Under the pieces are notes generated by a model, which was not told the DNA's origin, searched no databases, and was given only the letters and a program-made list of their open reading frames with translations. Below are positions 1 to 7,840 of a stretch of DNA of 41,844 nt, in pieces. This DNA is from a virus: positions 1 through 41,844 of the IMG/VR virus record IMGVR_UViG_3300025325_000055. One strand, 5' to 3'. The position numbers and the translations under genes are program-made. Position 1 is the first letter of the stretch; the number at the start of each line of letters is the position of its first letter.

Positions 1-1
1 C

Positions 2-196
2 TATGACACTCCACTGGGCCCGGGACCGCACCCAACTCCCTACGTCTACCACGTCAAGGCCTGCGCACGCTGCCGCACCCCCCAAGCTGTCATTGACACC
101 GACCTGGTCGATCTCTCTGCCATGATCTCGCCAGAAGAGGTAGAGACACTGATCCGCGTAGGACAAGCCGTGCCAATAGCACGAAAAGATCCCTAA
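2..196 (+). CDS. C-terminal fragment of an unknown protein, cut by the window edge
   Basis: An open frame runs from the window edge to a TAA at 194-196, giving the last 64 residues of a plus-strand gene whose start lies outside. It contains one CxxC pair (residues Cys-Ala-Arg-Cys about 21-24 of the fragment) followed by an acidic helix-like stretch, so it may be half of a zinc knuckle or ribbon. It points the same way as the resolvase group that follows. I do not recognise the family. The amino-acid make-up is protein-like and there is no competing frame, but the fragment is too short for a functional call. Confidence 0.45.
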   Translation, partial: YDTPLGPGPHPTPYVYHVKACARCRTPQAVIDTDLVDLSAMISPEEVETLIRVGQAVPIARKDP

Positions 197-362
197 GGAG
201 TACTTGTCTATAGCCGGAACCATCTGCTATAGTAGGCAGCGGAATCGGTACGGGTAGCACCGTCTCCACGTCGGCACCCGAACCGTCTTCCCTCACCTCT
301 CTCGGGGGCGGATCGATCAGCACAAGATCCGCCTCTTCTCATTTTTGACACCAAACGCGTGA

Positions 363-665
363 TTGGTGCATCCTTATACCAGAATGATACCGAACACAGC
401 CCAACTCCTACGCAGCTTGCCTATCTATGTATATACAGAACACAAGATGATCTGGTCCAGCTGCAGGTTCACACACAGGGATGCCTACATCTTCGATCTG
501 ATGAATCGCATAGCGCCTCTGACTGACGGAAGGATAGACCTAGATGCACTGGCAGCACTGATCGGACGCGAACCCATGGAGATCGCATTACGTCGCCACA
601 TATGTATTCGAGAAGAGGTCGCGCTGGGACGCCCAGTTCTAGGAATCATGATGGAGGAGCTGTAG
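363..665 (+). CDS. Small hypothetical protein upstream of the zinc-ribbon and resolvase genes
   Basis: This is an open frame of up to 100 residues ending at TAG 663-665, two bases before the next start. The second half (from about residue 38) is convincingly protein-like: a predicted helical stretch, Asp-Leu-Asp-Ala-Leu-Ala-Ala-Leu, and an acidic end. The first 30 residues are less certain. The TTG at 363 and the ATGs at 384 and 447 all lack a clear ribosome site, and a second frame beginning with GTG at 359 is also open for 55 codons. The gene probably forms a short plus-strand operon with the next two. Function unknown. Confidence 0.5.
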   Translation: MVHPYTRMIPNTAQLLRSLPIYVYTEHKMIWSSCRFTHRDAYIFDLMNRIAPLTDGRIDLDALAALIGREPMEIALRRHICIREEVALGRPVLGIMMEEL

Positions 666-667
666 GA

Positions 668-865
668 ATGACAAGAGCTACACCTCTGTATCCAATCAGG
701 ACTGATCTACCAATCAAGTGTCCCGAGAGCTGTGCGCACTGCGGAGGATCAAACATTATCACAGAAGCAGATCAACACGGTTCCTACTTCTTCTGCCTGT
801 CCTGCGGCTGGAGCGTAGACCGCGGAGAGGCACAAGCGAACCAAGAGGCAGAGTGCGATACATAG
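668..865 (+). CDS. Small zinc-ribbon protein
   Basis: The ATG at 668 follows a good ribosome site (GGAGG at about 653-657, and AGGA closer in), so I prefer it to an upstream in-frame ATG at 602. The 65-residue product has two cysteine pairs, CxxC near residues 22-25 and CxxC near 43-46, separated by an aromatic strand (SYFFCLSCGW). That is the usual layout of a zinc ribbon. Such small proteins are common near phage replication or recombination genes and may bind nucleic acid or a protein partner. Its last 13 bases overlap the start of the resolvase gene, so the two are probably translated together. Confidence 0.7.
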   Translation: MTRATPLYPIRTDLPIKCPESCAHCGGSNIITEADQHGSYFFCLSCGWSVDRGEAQANQEAECDT

Positions 866-1401
866 GCATCGATGTCGGCTTAGCCGGAGCAGTAGCTATA
901 CTGCCAGATCTGATTGTCACAGATACCCCAGTGGCTGTAGTGACAAAGGGAAAGACAACCCGTCGGGTCTACTTGGAAGCTGCAATGGCAGATCTCCTAC
1001 GTCCACATGCGGCCGGTCCTTGTCACGCAATCTTGGAGGCTGTACACTCCATGCCCAAGCAAGGATCGAAGTCGGTGTTCTCCTTCGGAGAGGGATTCGG
1101 GATCTGGAAGGGCATACTTGCGGGCTTAGGAATACCCTACACCCTGGTTGATCCCTCACAGTGGAAGAGAGCTATGATTCAGGGCGTAGGACGAGACAAG
1201 GATGCTTCCAGAATAAGAGCTCAGCAGCTCTTTCCTGGCACGGCTAGGATCCTAATTCGCAAACAGGATCATGGGAGAGCTGAAAGTCTGTTGCTGGCTG
1301 CCTATCTGGAGAGACTGGTAGGTGGTATCAGGCGAGGCTACCAACTACCTGACGACCCCCCCGACGTCGTGGCAAGCGTGGCAGCAGCCCTCTCTGCCTA
1401 A
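853..1401 (+). CDS. RuvC-like Holliday junction resolvase
   Basis: This is a phage-type RNase H-fold endonuclease expected to cut branched DNA, for example recombination intermediates or branches that would block packaging. With the GTG at 853 (preceded by AAGAGG) the protein is 182 residues, a normal size. The longer frame from 718 would run through the zinc-ribbon gene and adds an arginine-rich nonsense-like N-terminus, so I reject it. Visible motifs are IGIDVG with Asp7, AILEAVH with Glu62, and DHGRAESLLLA with Asp139/His140 and Glu144, which together supply the metal-binding acids. It is the last plus-strand gene before the minus-strand virion module, and its 3' end overlaps a convergent frame by 74 bases. 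Confidence 0.85.
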   Translation: MRYIGIDVGLAGAVAILPDLIVTDTPVAVVTKGKTTRRVYLEAAMADLLRPHAAGPCHAILEAVHSMPKQGSKSVFSFGEGFGIWKGILAGLGIPYTLVDPSQWKRAMIQGVGRDKDASRIRAQQLFPGTARILIRKQDHGRAESLLLAAYLERLVGGIRRGYQLPDDPPDVVASVAAALSA

Positions 1402-1681
1402 GATTGTCCTTGGTAGGCTTCGTCCAGACGTGCTCCCTATCCGGTAAGCGCTCGAAGTAGCAGTTGCTACGGATACAGTCGAAACAGTTGGTAGTGGAGA
1501 ACCCCTGCTTTTGACAAAAGGCCGGAGGCGCCATCGGCACCATTGGTATTTCCCAGTTCTTGGCACCGTTACCATTGCGATCCGGTACAGCTATCTGTCC
1601 TAAGGGCGCTCCTTGTATGGGACGATCGAGAGGAAATACGTAGTCGTCGTCTTCGTAGAGTCCGTAGCTATCAGTGGACAG
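1328..1681 (-). CDS. Cysteine-rich small protein frame with an interrupted N-terminus
   Basis: The minus strand is open from 1681 down to 1328. The frame has good composition: an acidic start (YEDDDY), then a cysteine cluster (C, CFDC, C) that could bind zinc. The only ATG is late, at 1543, and would discard the upstream half. A strong ribosome site (GGAGGAGGT, 1723-1715) sits before an in-frame GTG at 1702, but a TAA (1684-1682) interrupts six codons later, directly before the CTG at 1681. Options are a CTG start, re-initiation, stop readthrough, or a nonsense mutation. The C-terminal 25 residues are antisense to the resolvase gene. Function unknown. Confidence 0.45.
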   Translation of the reverse strand: MSTDSYGLYEDDDYVFPLDRPIQGAPLGQIAVPDRNGNGAKNWEIPMVPMAPPAFCQKQGFSTTNCFDCIRSNCYFERLPDREHVWTKPTKDNLRQRGLLPRLPRRRGGRQVVGSLA

Positions 1682-1759
1682 TTAGCTTAGGCGACTCAGC
1701 ACCTATTCGCCCTGACCTCCTCCGGATAGCTATGATTCGCAGGCGACCGTCCCCTCACC

Positions 1760-1987
1760 CTAGCCCTCTCTTGCCCCGAAGAAGGCGCCGACCAGACGTC
1801 CAACATTGCCACGGAAGACTGCAAGAGCAATCCGGGCCAAAGAGGCACCGGCCGTCACCAGCCAAGCCTCTGGATCCGCCAAGACATCATCAACGCTGCT
1901 CTGACTCAGCATCTGGGCAGCCTCTGTCACAACTGCCACCGCCACGATCCAGCCCAGTTCCGCTAGCGGTTTGAACTCATAACGCAT
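1760..1987 (-). CDS. Small protein with hydrophobic helices, possible membrane protein
   Basis: The frame is open from 2017, but the GTG there has no ribosome site. The ATG at 1987 is preceded by GGAGGT with eight bases of spacing, so I use it (75 residues). The protein has one strongly hydrophobic stretch near residues 10-25 (LGWIVAVAVVTEAAQML) and a second weaker one near 45-70. It belongs to the run of tiny genes downstream of the fibre cluster. In many phages this position holds holins or other lysis proteins, but I see nothing diagnostic, and one or two amphipathic helices would look the same. Confidence 0.6.
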   Translation of the reverse strand: MRYEFKPLAELGWIVAVAVVTEAAQMLSQSSVDDVLADPEAWLVTAGASLARIALAVFRGNVGRLVGAFFGAREG

Positions 1988-2032
1988 CTGCTCGTACCTC
2001 CAACCAGCTTTCGTCACAATGAGTATAAGATA

Positions 2033-2095
2033 CTATGTCAAGTAGAGCCAGCCCATCCAGAACACCGCGAGCGGATAGGGAAAGCCAAGAGACAT
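2033..2095 (-). CDS. 20-residue membrane peptide candidate
   Basis: The ATG at 2095 lies three bases after the TGA of the preceding 29-residue frame, so it would be read by translational coupling; it has no ribosome site of its own. The product is 20 residues, almost entirely hydrophobic and aromatic (about FPYPLAVFWMGWLYLT), the right length for a single membrane span. Too short for homology-based naming. A chance open frame remains possible. Confidence 0.3.
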   Translation of the reverse strand: MSLGFPYPLAVFWMGWLYLT

Positions 2096-2098
2096 GGC

Positions 2099-2188
2099 TC
2101 AAACAGAAGCTTGTGAATACTTGTTCTTCTCCATCTGTTCGATTTCGGGAACAGCATTGACAAGGGCTGGTTCTGCTGCGTCAAGCAT
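2099..2188 (-). CDS. 29-residue small protein candidate
   Basis: The ATG at 2188 overlaps the TGA of the upstream 113-residue gene and is preceded by AAGGAG with six bases of spacing, a strong initiation signal. The product has 29 residues and is acidic in the first half with an EIEQMEKNK helix-like stretch. It sits in a chain of overlapping small genes. Function unknown. The initiation signal is the best argument that it is translated. Confidence 0.5.
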   Translation of the reverse strand: MLDAAEPALVNAVPEIEQMEKNKYSQASV

Positions 2189-2522
2189 TGTGGTCTCCTT
2201 TCGCCTGAGCTCCGTCCAACGCCGTTAGGAGGGCAGCCCTCCCCAGGTTCGTCAGCATCGTGTCTTTCGTCACCGCTTCCCGGACCAGCGCGAAATCAGC
2301 GTCCTCCAAATCGACCGACTTCTCGGAGTGGACGCGCATCGCTATCATCATCGCCTGGACAGCGTCCGAAGACTGACCGCGAGCTAGCACGTTCGCCAGG
2401 GTCTTCCCGATGGTTTCAGGGACAAGAATGGGTGTTCCGTCGGGGTGCGTGCCCACCTGGTTCATCAGTGGTTGCCCGTCCAACCCAAGAAGGGGGTTGG
2501 TGAGGCTGTTCAATTTCTTCAC
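2181..2522 (-). CDS. Conserved-looking small phage protein of unknown function
   Basis: This 113-residue protein starts at a GTG (2522) behind GGAGA with six bases of spacing. The N-terminus reads LTNPLLGLDGQPL and is followed by a mostly helical body with a DLEDADFALVREAV segment and a final LLTALDGA helix. I recall the same arrangement (LLGLDGQP, then a helical DDADFxLL region) in small phage proteins found near tail genes, but cannot attach a function. It lies directly downstream of the last fibre gene and overlaps the next small frame by eight bases. Confidence 0.7.
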   Translation of the reverse strand: MKKLNSLTNPLLGLDGQPLMNQVGTHPDGTPILVPETIGKTLANVLARGQSSDAVQAMMIAMRVHSEKSVDLEDADFALVREAVTKDTMLTNLGRAALLTALDGAQAKGDHNA

Positions 2523-2551
2523 GGCAATTCTCCGTTCATGTTGCCCTGTGC

Positions 2552-3811
2552 TTAGTAGAATCCGCAGTCCGCTATGTAAGGCTGTTGGAACAGCACCATC
2601 GCGTAGATGTTTGAGACCTTACGGTTGGTCGCACTCGCTCCACTGGCTGTCACTCCCGCCTCCAGATTGTCCAGCTTCTCCGGCGTCCAGCGGGTAGGTA
2701 TAGCCTCAGGTGTCTGCTTGTGCCACCAGAAGTTGTCGTTGCTCTTGAGAGGGGTAGAGTCCGGCACGGCCGAGCCAGCGACAGCAGTCTCACCGCTGAT
2801 TCGCAGGGTGGGAAGGATATCCGCCGTGATGGAGCCTTGGTCTGCGTGCCGTAGGACGTAGGCCACACCCTCAATGAGCCGCGCCTTGCCAGAGTTGGTG
2901 ATGTTCCCGACCCCTCGGTTAGCTAAGCAGTCGACCATCTCAGCGCTGCCCTGCATCGTTGACATCTGGCGGTCCGTGCCACCAGTGTCGGGGCTCTGGT
3001 TGAAGGTCGAGTCAGTGGCAGGGATGTTGTTCCACTGAGCATAGTCGCCATCGTCTGACCCGCCGGCAACGGAGTCCTCCCAATCGTTATCGGGAGCCCC
3101 CACGTTCCCGTTTGCCAGGGAGCACAGCACTCCCAGCCGTGCCACGGGCGCATCGAGGGCCACTGCATCGTCCATGATACCCGCCCAAGCAGGCGGACTC
3201 TTGCCGCCCGAGATGATGTTCGCCTCTACGTCAAAGCGGTCTATCGTGCTGATGTCGCTGGCGGAGGTGTAGACCAGCCTGGCGTGGTCCTTGGGCGTCC
3301 GCTCCAGGTAGCTATTGTCGTCGGTGCCGGTCACTCCGGTTGAATCCATATGGAAGATGTCGATGACGTGGTACTCAGGCGCCGTGGCCTTGAACTGCCA
3401 GATGATGTACCAGATGTCGTTCAGCAAAGTCCCACGGGGGACGGTCACGGAAGCAAGGGAGTTGTTGCTGGCGTCGTAGAGATGCCAGGTATGTTTTAAG
3501 GTGGCCCGGATGAACCCCAAGCGGCGCTGAAAAATCCCTGCCTTGACCAGCTTGCCGCACATATGCTTGTCCGCGCTGCTGCCCGCTGTGTCGAAGTCAA
3601 CCATAAACTGGATGACGCTCCAGTCCTGGTTGAAGCCAGGGTCTTTGGAGATACAGGTGGCGCCAGAGAGTTTCTTCCGGCGTGCTCCCGACCCTATCAG
3701 GGCCTCAGTGGTCTGGTAGGTGCCCCCTGTGTCGGTCGCCCATTCGTGCCCAACAGCCCCCGCCTCGAAGCCGGTGAACCAGTAGATGTTGGCCGGGGAG
3801 ACGTAGGACAC
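2552..3811 (-). CDS. Probable tail or fibre structural protein
   Basis: This 419-residue protein starts with GTG 3811, immediately after the TAG of the preceding gene and behind GAGGGAG. It opens with an aromatic strand (IYWFTGFEAG) and is rich in Gly, Ser, Thr and Asp throughout. That pattern resembles the beta-sandwich, lectin-like proteins that phages carry at tail tips or on capsids. A C-terminal segment (RWTPEKLDNLEAGV) is helical. There are no enzyme motifs. It is the most downstream of the row of fibre-like genes, so a receptor-binding or accessory virion role is likely by position. Confidence 0.6.
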   Translation of the reverse strand: MSYVSPANIYWFTGFEAGAVGHEWATDTGGTYQTTEALIGSGARRKKLSGATCISKDPGFNQDWSVIQFMVDFDTAGSSADKHMCGKLVKAGIFQRRLGFIRATLKHTWHLYDASNNSLASVTVPRGTLLNDIWYIIWQFKATAPEYHVIDIFHMDSTGVTGTDDNSYLERTPKDHARLVYTSASDISTIDRFDVEANIISGGKSPPAWAGIMDDAVALDAPVARLGVLCSLANGNVGAPDNDWEDSVAGGSDDGDYAQWNNIPATDSTFNQSPDTGGTDRQMSTMQGSAEMVDCLANRGVGNITNSGKARLIEGVAYVLRHADQGSITADILPTLRISGETAVAGSAVPDSTPLKSNDNFWWHKQTPEAIPTRWTPEKLDNLEAGVTASGASATNRKVSNIYAMVLFQQPYIADCGFY

Positions 3812-4567
3812 CTAGATAACTCCCTCGGCCTTCAGCCGGAGCAGCACGGCGTCGTAGTGCTCTATCAGGTTGGGCCACGGCCCCAAGATGCGGCGCATCA
3901 TCTCGTCGAAGCCGGCAAACCCGAACTCGGTAATCATCTTCTTGCTTACGTCATACCAAGAGTGGAAGTACCTCTTGCCGTCCTCAATCCCCTCAACCCA
4001 GGAGAGCGTCTTCAGCATCGCGTTCCGGACTCTCGTCTTGATGTTGTTCGGCAGTCGCTGGTAGCCCTGCCGGAACGCCTCCTCAACCATCCCATACAGA
4101 TCGGGCGGAACCTCGGATGGGAGCGTGCAGCCTGCAAAGCTGGTGTTGTGGGCCTGCACCAACGTCAGCTTGCCGGTGAACACGGCCCCGTCGCAGCTCG
4201 TGTCCACCAGGTCAACGTAAGTGAGGTTCCCGATAGTGGCCCCCGAGAAGTTGCAGCCGCTCGCGTAAACGTTCGCCCTGTTGCCCAGATTGCCGCTGGA
4301 GGTGAGCCCGTTCAGGTAGGCCCGCGCGGGCAAAGTGGGCGGACGTTCGATGAACTCACCCCGGAAGAACGGGCCGAGCTCCACGATGAGCAGCGGCCCC
4401 ACCTCCTCCGGTAGTTGGGAGGCGATGGTCAGCCGCGCCTCCTCTCTGTCCCAGGGTCGCAGGAGACTGGTCGCGATGACCTGAGTGTCAATTCGCACCT
4501 CACCAAGTTGGGCCTCTCTCAGGACGATGACATTACCTTCTATCTCCAGACTCGTAATAGCGGCCAT
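3812..4567 (-). CDS. Tail-cluster protein with pentapeptide-like repeats
   Basis: I use the ATG at 4567, which shares one base with the TGA of the preceding fibre gene (TGATG) and follows AAGGAA; the longer frame to 4663 runs back through that gene. The 251-residue product has a mixed N-terminal domain, then about 55 residues (roughly 100-155) in which small hydrophobic residues recur every five positions (SGCNFSGATIG, SCDGAVFTG, TSFAGC). This is the signature of a pentapeptide-type right-handed beta helix. The C-terminal 90 residues are helical and aromatic. Coupled translation with the large fibre suggests a partner or chaperone role for the fibre, but this is inferred. Confidence 0.6.
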   Translation of the reverse strand: MAAITSLEIEGNVIVLREAQLGEVRIDTQVIATSLLRPWDREEARLTIASQLPEEVGPLLIVELGPFFRGEFIERPPTLPARAYLNGLTSSGNLGNRANVYASGCNFSGATIGNLTYVDLVDTSCDGAVFTGKLTLVQAHNTSFAGCTLPSEVPPDLYGMVEEAFRQGYQRLPNNIKTRVRNAMLKTLSWVEGIEDGKRYFHSWYDVSKKMITEFGFAGFDEMMRRILGPWPNLIEHYDAVLLRLKAEGVI

Positions 4568-7500
4568 CAGTCCCAGGTTCCTTTCGCTACGACCACCCAA
4601 CCCATCGCTGCAGAGTTGTTGATCGTCGTGATGTCCAGCGTCAGATACTCGCTCTGCACCCATGCCCTGTTCGAGCCCAGAGCGGCGGCGGCGTATTGCG
4701 CGTCGGCGGCTATCGTGAACGATTCTCGCCAGACCAGCGTCTTGATCTCGTAGACTGTCGCTACAGTCGTCACCGTGCCCATCTTGACACGCACCCAGAA
4801 GAGACTAGCGGTCGAGCCGCCTGCATCCTTGGTGAGCGCGACTGCCGCCCAGTCTCCGGGTGGCGTCCAGGTCACCTGCCCATCCACGGAGAAGTTTGAT
4901 GTCCCGTCCGTGACGGTCAGGCTAGCCCAGGCTGCCCCGTTCCAGTATTCCCAGGTGGGAGTGGCGTAGCTGCCAAGGGTGCTAAGGTCGAACTGGAGGC
5001 CGACAAACGCAGAGACGTAGCCGAAGCAGAAGTAGTCCGTGGAGTCCTCCAGCAGGTTGAACGCCGTCCCGATCTGAAGCCCCGCCTCAGTCGTATTGTC
5101 GGTGTTTACCTGCCCATCGCCGTCAGAGTCGAGCCAGGCTCCGTCCAGCTCGGCCATGTTGGTGATTCGCAGGGTCATGCTGCCGTTGTCGGTCAGCCTA
5201 CCCCTGGCCTCGTAGTTCGTGAGGGTGATAGCCCCGCCAGGGTTGGGGACATGCAACGAGAGATCGTTGGCAGCGACAGAGGGCATGTAACCAGGCACGA
5301 CCAGAGTGGCGGCGACAGCACTGGAACCGCCGCCACCGCCCGCAGCCTCCCAAGCTGCGCCCCCCAAGCCGTCAGAAGTGAGAACCTGTCCGTCTGTGCT
5401 CGCGCCTGAGCCTAGGCTTGCAGCATCCAATTCATCGGCAGCGTTCTCGGCGTGGGATGCAGCGTGGGCCTCGGCGTGTAGTTCAGAATCCAACGCCACC
5501 TCGCCAGAGGCGTCAGGGAAACTGATAGCCCTATCGGCGGTCTGGGCCGCGTGAGGGGTGAGCCTCAATGTGCCGGCGCCGCCGACGACGTAATCCAGCG
5601 CCAGGCCCGCGCCGATGCCCGGATAAACCAGAAGTTCCGTCACGTCCGCACGAAGCTTGCCCGCACCGTTGTGCTGTATTCCCGCATCCGGGGCAATGGC
5701 CCCAGACCCGAACTTCATAACCCCAGCTGTGGCTCCGGCCTGCATCGTAAAGGATGGCTGCGCCAACCCGGCCCTCTGCACCTGGAACTTGGCGGAACCG
5801 GACGCTTCATGGACGACCTTGAATATGTCTACGTCATCTACCAGCAGGTCGCCTTTGGTTGCGTGGCTGGTAGGGATGAGGATTAGGTCATCGCCTGGCC
5901 CCGTGCCGCCAGTAATAGTGGACCCCCCGGCAGGACCAGTGATGCTTAGAACACCCGTGATGTTCCCGGAAGCGTCACACACGACGACCGAGTTCTTGAT
6001 GAGCCTGCCCGTAACACCATCGTAAAGCGCGACGGCCATATCGGTGGCGCTCGCGGGGCCAACTACATCACCAGAGCCGCCGCCCGCGCCATGGACTGTC
6101 TCCGCGCCTGCATCGTCCTTGGAGGCGATCGAGCCGTCCGTCTTCGCATAAAGTCGCACATGGCCTGCCGGTGGAGTCCCAGGAGCGGCGCCCTCGTCGA
6201 AGTCCTGATACAGAACATTCTCGATCGCGTTGCCGTCGGCATCGATGTCGACGAACGGGGATAGACGCAGGTCGCCTGCAACCGTGGACAGGATCGTTTC
6301 CCGCTGATAAGCGACAGTGAGGATATCACTGGCCACAGACCAGATAATCTGGTCTGCGAGGCTGAAGCCACCGGTAGCAACCATCCTGAGCTTCATCTGG
6401 GTTCCCCAGACCGCGCCCCAGTTCTCCGATGCCTCAAAGACCAGCTGCCCGCCTGTCGCGAAGGCCCCAGTCCTGTAGCCTACGGCCTCCACAACAAGGA
6501 TATCGTCGCCGGACAGAAGGACTGTGGGAGTGGCCTCGCTTCCCCTCGCGTGGCGCCCCACGAATTGCGCCCCACTAACCGAGTCCTGGTAGCGTGTGAC
6601 GTAACTCCCCGCCGCACCGCCATCTCGTATGACACTAAAAATTCCCGTTGCCGGCCGGGTTATCTGGTCACCCGCCGCCGTGTCGAGCGAGGCAACTCGG
6701 AGTGTGTTCGCCAGAACGTCGATGTTACCGGCCGGATCAAGCGTTAAGTCGCCTGCAACTGTCGAGAGGATCGTCGCGCGCTCATGGGCGACGGTAATCA
6801 CGCCGCCGGCGACAGACCAGATGATTTGGGTGCCGTTGCTGAAGGTTCCAATGGGCACCAGGAGAAGCCGCATCTGGGTTCCCCAAGCAGCCCCTGCCCA
6901 GTTCTCGGCCGCCTCGAAGACCAGCTGGCCACCTGTTACGAAGGCACCTCCATGATGACCAGACGCCTCGATAACGACAAGGTCGTCGCCAGACAGGACA
7001 GCAGTCGGAAGGGCCTCAGTCCCGCGGGCGTGAAGGCCCTCAAACCAGGCTCCAGCGGTTCCGTCCTGATAGCGAGTGACGCGCATGCTCGCCGCACCGC
7101 CATCGTGTATGAGATCGATCACGCCGGTTGCTGGCCTGACTAGCAGATCACCTGCTGCCGTGTCGATGTTCTTGAGACGGAGCGTGTCGTCTGCCGCAAG
7201 AGCCAGCACGTTGGCCGCAGCCCGCTGAAGCACGACATCGGCGGCTCCGCTACCACTCCCCCATTCCAGCTTGCCGTCTCTGTAGATCGACAGACGAGGA
7301 GCGGCGTCGCCGCTCTGCTGGAACCAGAGGAGGCCGTAGTCCGTAACACCCTCAAGGGTGACCGGTAAGCCGCTGTCGACGGTGATGACGCGACCAGCTC
7401 CTACGCCACCAAAGTCGTAGGCGTCATTAAGGGTGCCGCCAGCGCCACCAACGGATCCACCAATCATCACCCACTTCGATAGCACACCATCATAGAAGCC

Positions 7501-7839
7501 TAGTGCGAAATCGTCTTGGCCCGACAGCACAAAGTCTGAGCCACCCGAGACTAGAATGTTCCCGACATTGTGCTTGATCGTGATCGTGTCGGCAGCATCT
7601 TCGCAACGCAGCAGGATGATAGAACGAGCCGAAGGTGCGGCTATGGGCGTAATTGTCGCGAGATCGTCTGCGGTTCCAGTCTGGGGCTGCAGAACATGGT
7701 AGACCGTCGTCTGTGTGAATGCGTCAGAGGCAAGTGTCTTGGAGACGGGAGTGCCGACATCGATATCGATGAAATCGTAAATCTTGAAGGCGTTGGCTCC
7801 CGCAGAAGGAGTGAAGGATCCAGTGATGTCGATAGGCAT
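4567..7839 (-). CDS. Large tail fibre with internal duplication
   Basis: This 1090-residue protein begins at ATG 7839, one base after the stop of the previous gene. The N-terminal 210 residues are beta-rich. Residues about 220-379 and 380-539 are two copies of one 160-residue unit (shared elements DTAAGD, RPATG, DGGAA, VTRYQD, SGDD, GGQLVFEA, ENW, QIIWSV, ILSTVAGDL). Then comes a linker with His and Ala (HAEAHAASHAENAADELDA) of the kind seen in trimeric fibres, and a glycine run. The C-terminal part has the motif EYWNGAAW...VTWTPPGDW, which I associate with phage and archaeal adhesion domains. It is a likely receptor-binding protein. Confidence 0.75.
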   Translation of the reverse strand: MPIDITGSFTPSAGANAFKIYDFIDIDVGTPVSKTLASDAFTQTTVYHVLQPQTGTADDLATITPIAAPSARSIILLRCEDAADTITIKHNVGNILVSGGSDFVLSGQDDFALGFYDGVLSKWVMIGGSVGGAGGTLNDAYDFGGVGAGRVITVDSGLPVTLEGVTDYGLLWFQQSGDAAPRLSIYRDGKLEWGSGSGAADVVLQRAAANVLALAADDTLRLKNIDTAAGDLLVRPATGVIDLIHDGGAASMRVTRYQDGTAGAWFEGLHARGTEALPTAVLSGDDLVVIEASGHHGGAFVTGGQLVFEAAENWAGAAWGTQMRLLLVPIGTFSNGTQIIWSVAGGVITVAHERATILSTVAGDLTLDPAGNIDVLANTLRVASLDTAAGDQITRPATGIFSVIRDGGAAGSYVTRYQDSVSGAQFVGRHARGSEATPTVLLSGDDILVVEAVGYRTGAFATGGQLVFEASENWGAVWGTQMKLRMVATGGFSLADQIIWSVASDILTVAYQRETILSTVAGDLRLSPFVDIDADGNAIENVLYQDFDEGAAPGTPPAGHVRLYAKTDGSIASKDDAGAETVHGAGGGSGDVVGPASATDMAVALYDGVTGRLIKNSVVVCDASGNITGVLSITGPAGGSTITGGTGPGDDLILIPTSHATKGDLLVDDVDIFKVVHEASGSAKFQVQRAGLAQPSFTMQAGATAGVMKFGSGAIAPDAGIQHNGAGKLRADVTELLVYPGIGAGLALDYVVGGAGTLRLTPHAAQTADRAISFPDASGEVALDSELHAEAHAASHAENAADELDAASLGSGASTDGQVLTSDGLGGAAWEAAGGGGGSSAVAATLVVPGYMPSVAANDLSLHVPNPGGAITLTNYEARGRLTDNGSMTLRITNMAELDGAWLDSDGDGQVNTDNTTEAGLQIGTAFNLLEDSTDYFCFGYVSAFVGLQFDLSTLGSYATPTWEYWNGAAWASLTVTDGTSNFSVDGQVTWTPPGDWAAVALTKDAGGSTASLFWVRVKMGTVTTVATVYEIKTLVWRESFTIAADAQYAAAALGSNRAWVQSEYLTLDITTINNSAAMGWVVVAKGTWD
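6223..6702 (-). repeat. Fibre repeat unit, copy 2
   Basis: This covers the codons for residues about 380-539 of the large fibre, the second member of the tandem pair. It is directly adjacent to copy 1 and of nearly equal length, which points to an in-frame tandem duplication followed by divergence. Confidence 0.75.
6703..7182 (-). repeat. Fibre repeat unit, copy 1
   Basis: This covers the codons for residues about 220-379 of the large fibre. It aligns over its whole length with the next 160 residues, with matching landmarks DTAAGD, RPATG, VTRYQD, SGDD, GGQLVFEA, ENW, QIIWSV and STVAGDL. The boundaries are judged by eye. Confidence 0.75.
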
Positions 7840-7840
7840 G

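Noticed and set aside
211-348. Plus-strand open frame rich in Gly, Ser and Thr between the first fragment and the 363 gene
   Set aside because: It has no start codon (it opens right after a TAG), and the AAGGAG upstream leads only to a 17-codon frame. I treat 197-362 as a spacer without a supported gene.
718-852. N-terminal extension of the resolvase frame
   Set aside because: It lies inside the zinc-ribbon gene, is Arg-rich and unlike a resolvase N-terminus, while GTG 853 gives the normal length and starts right before motif I.
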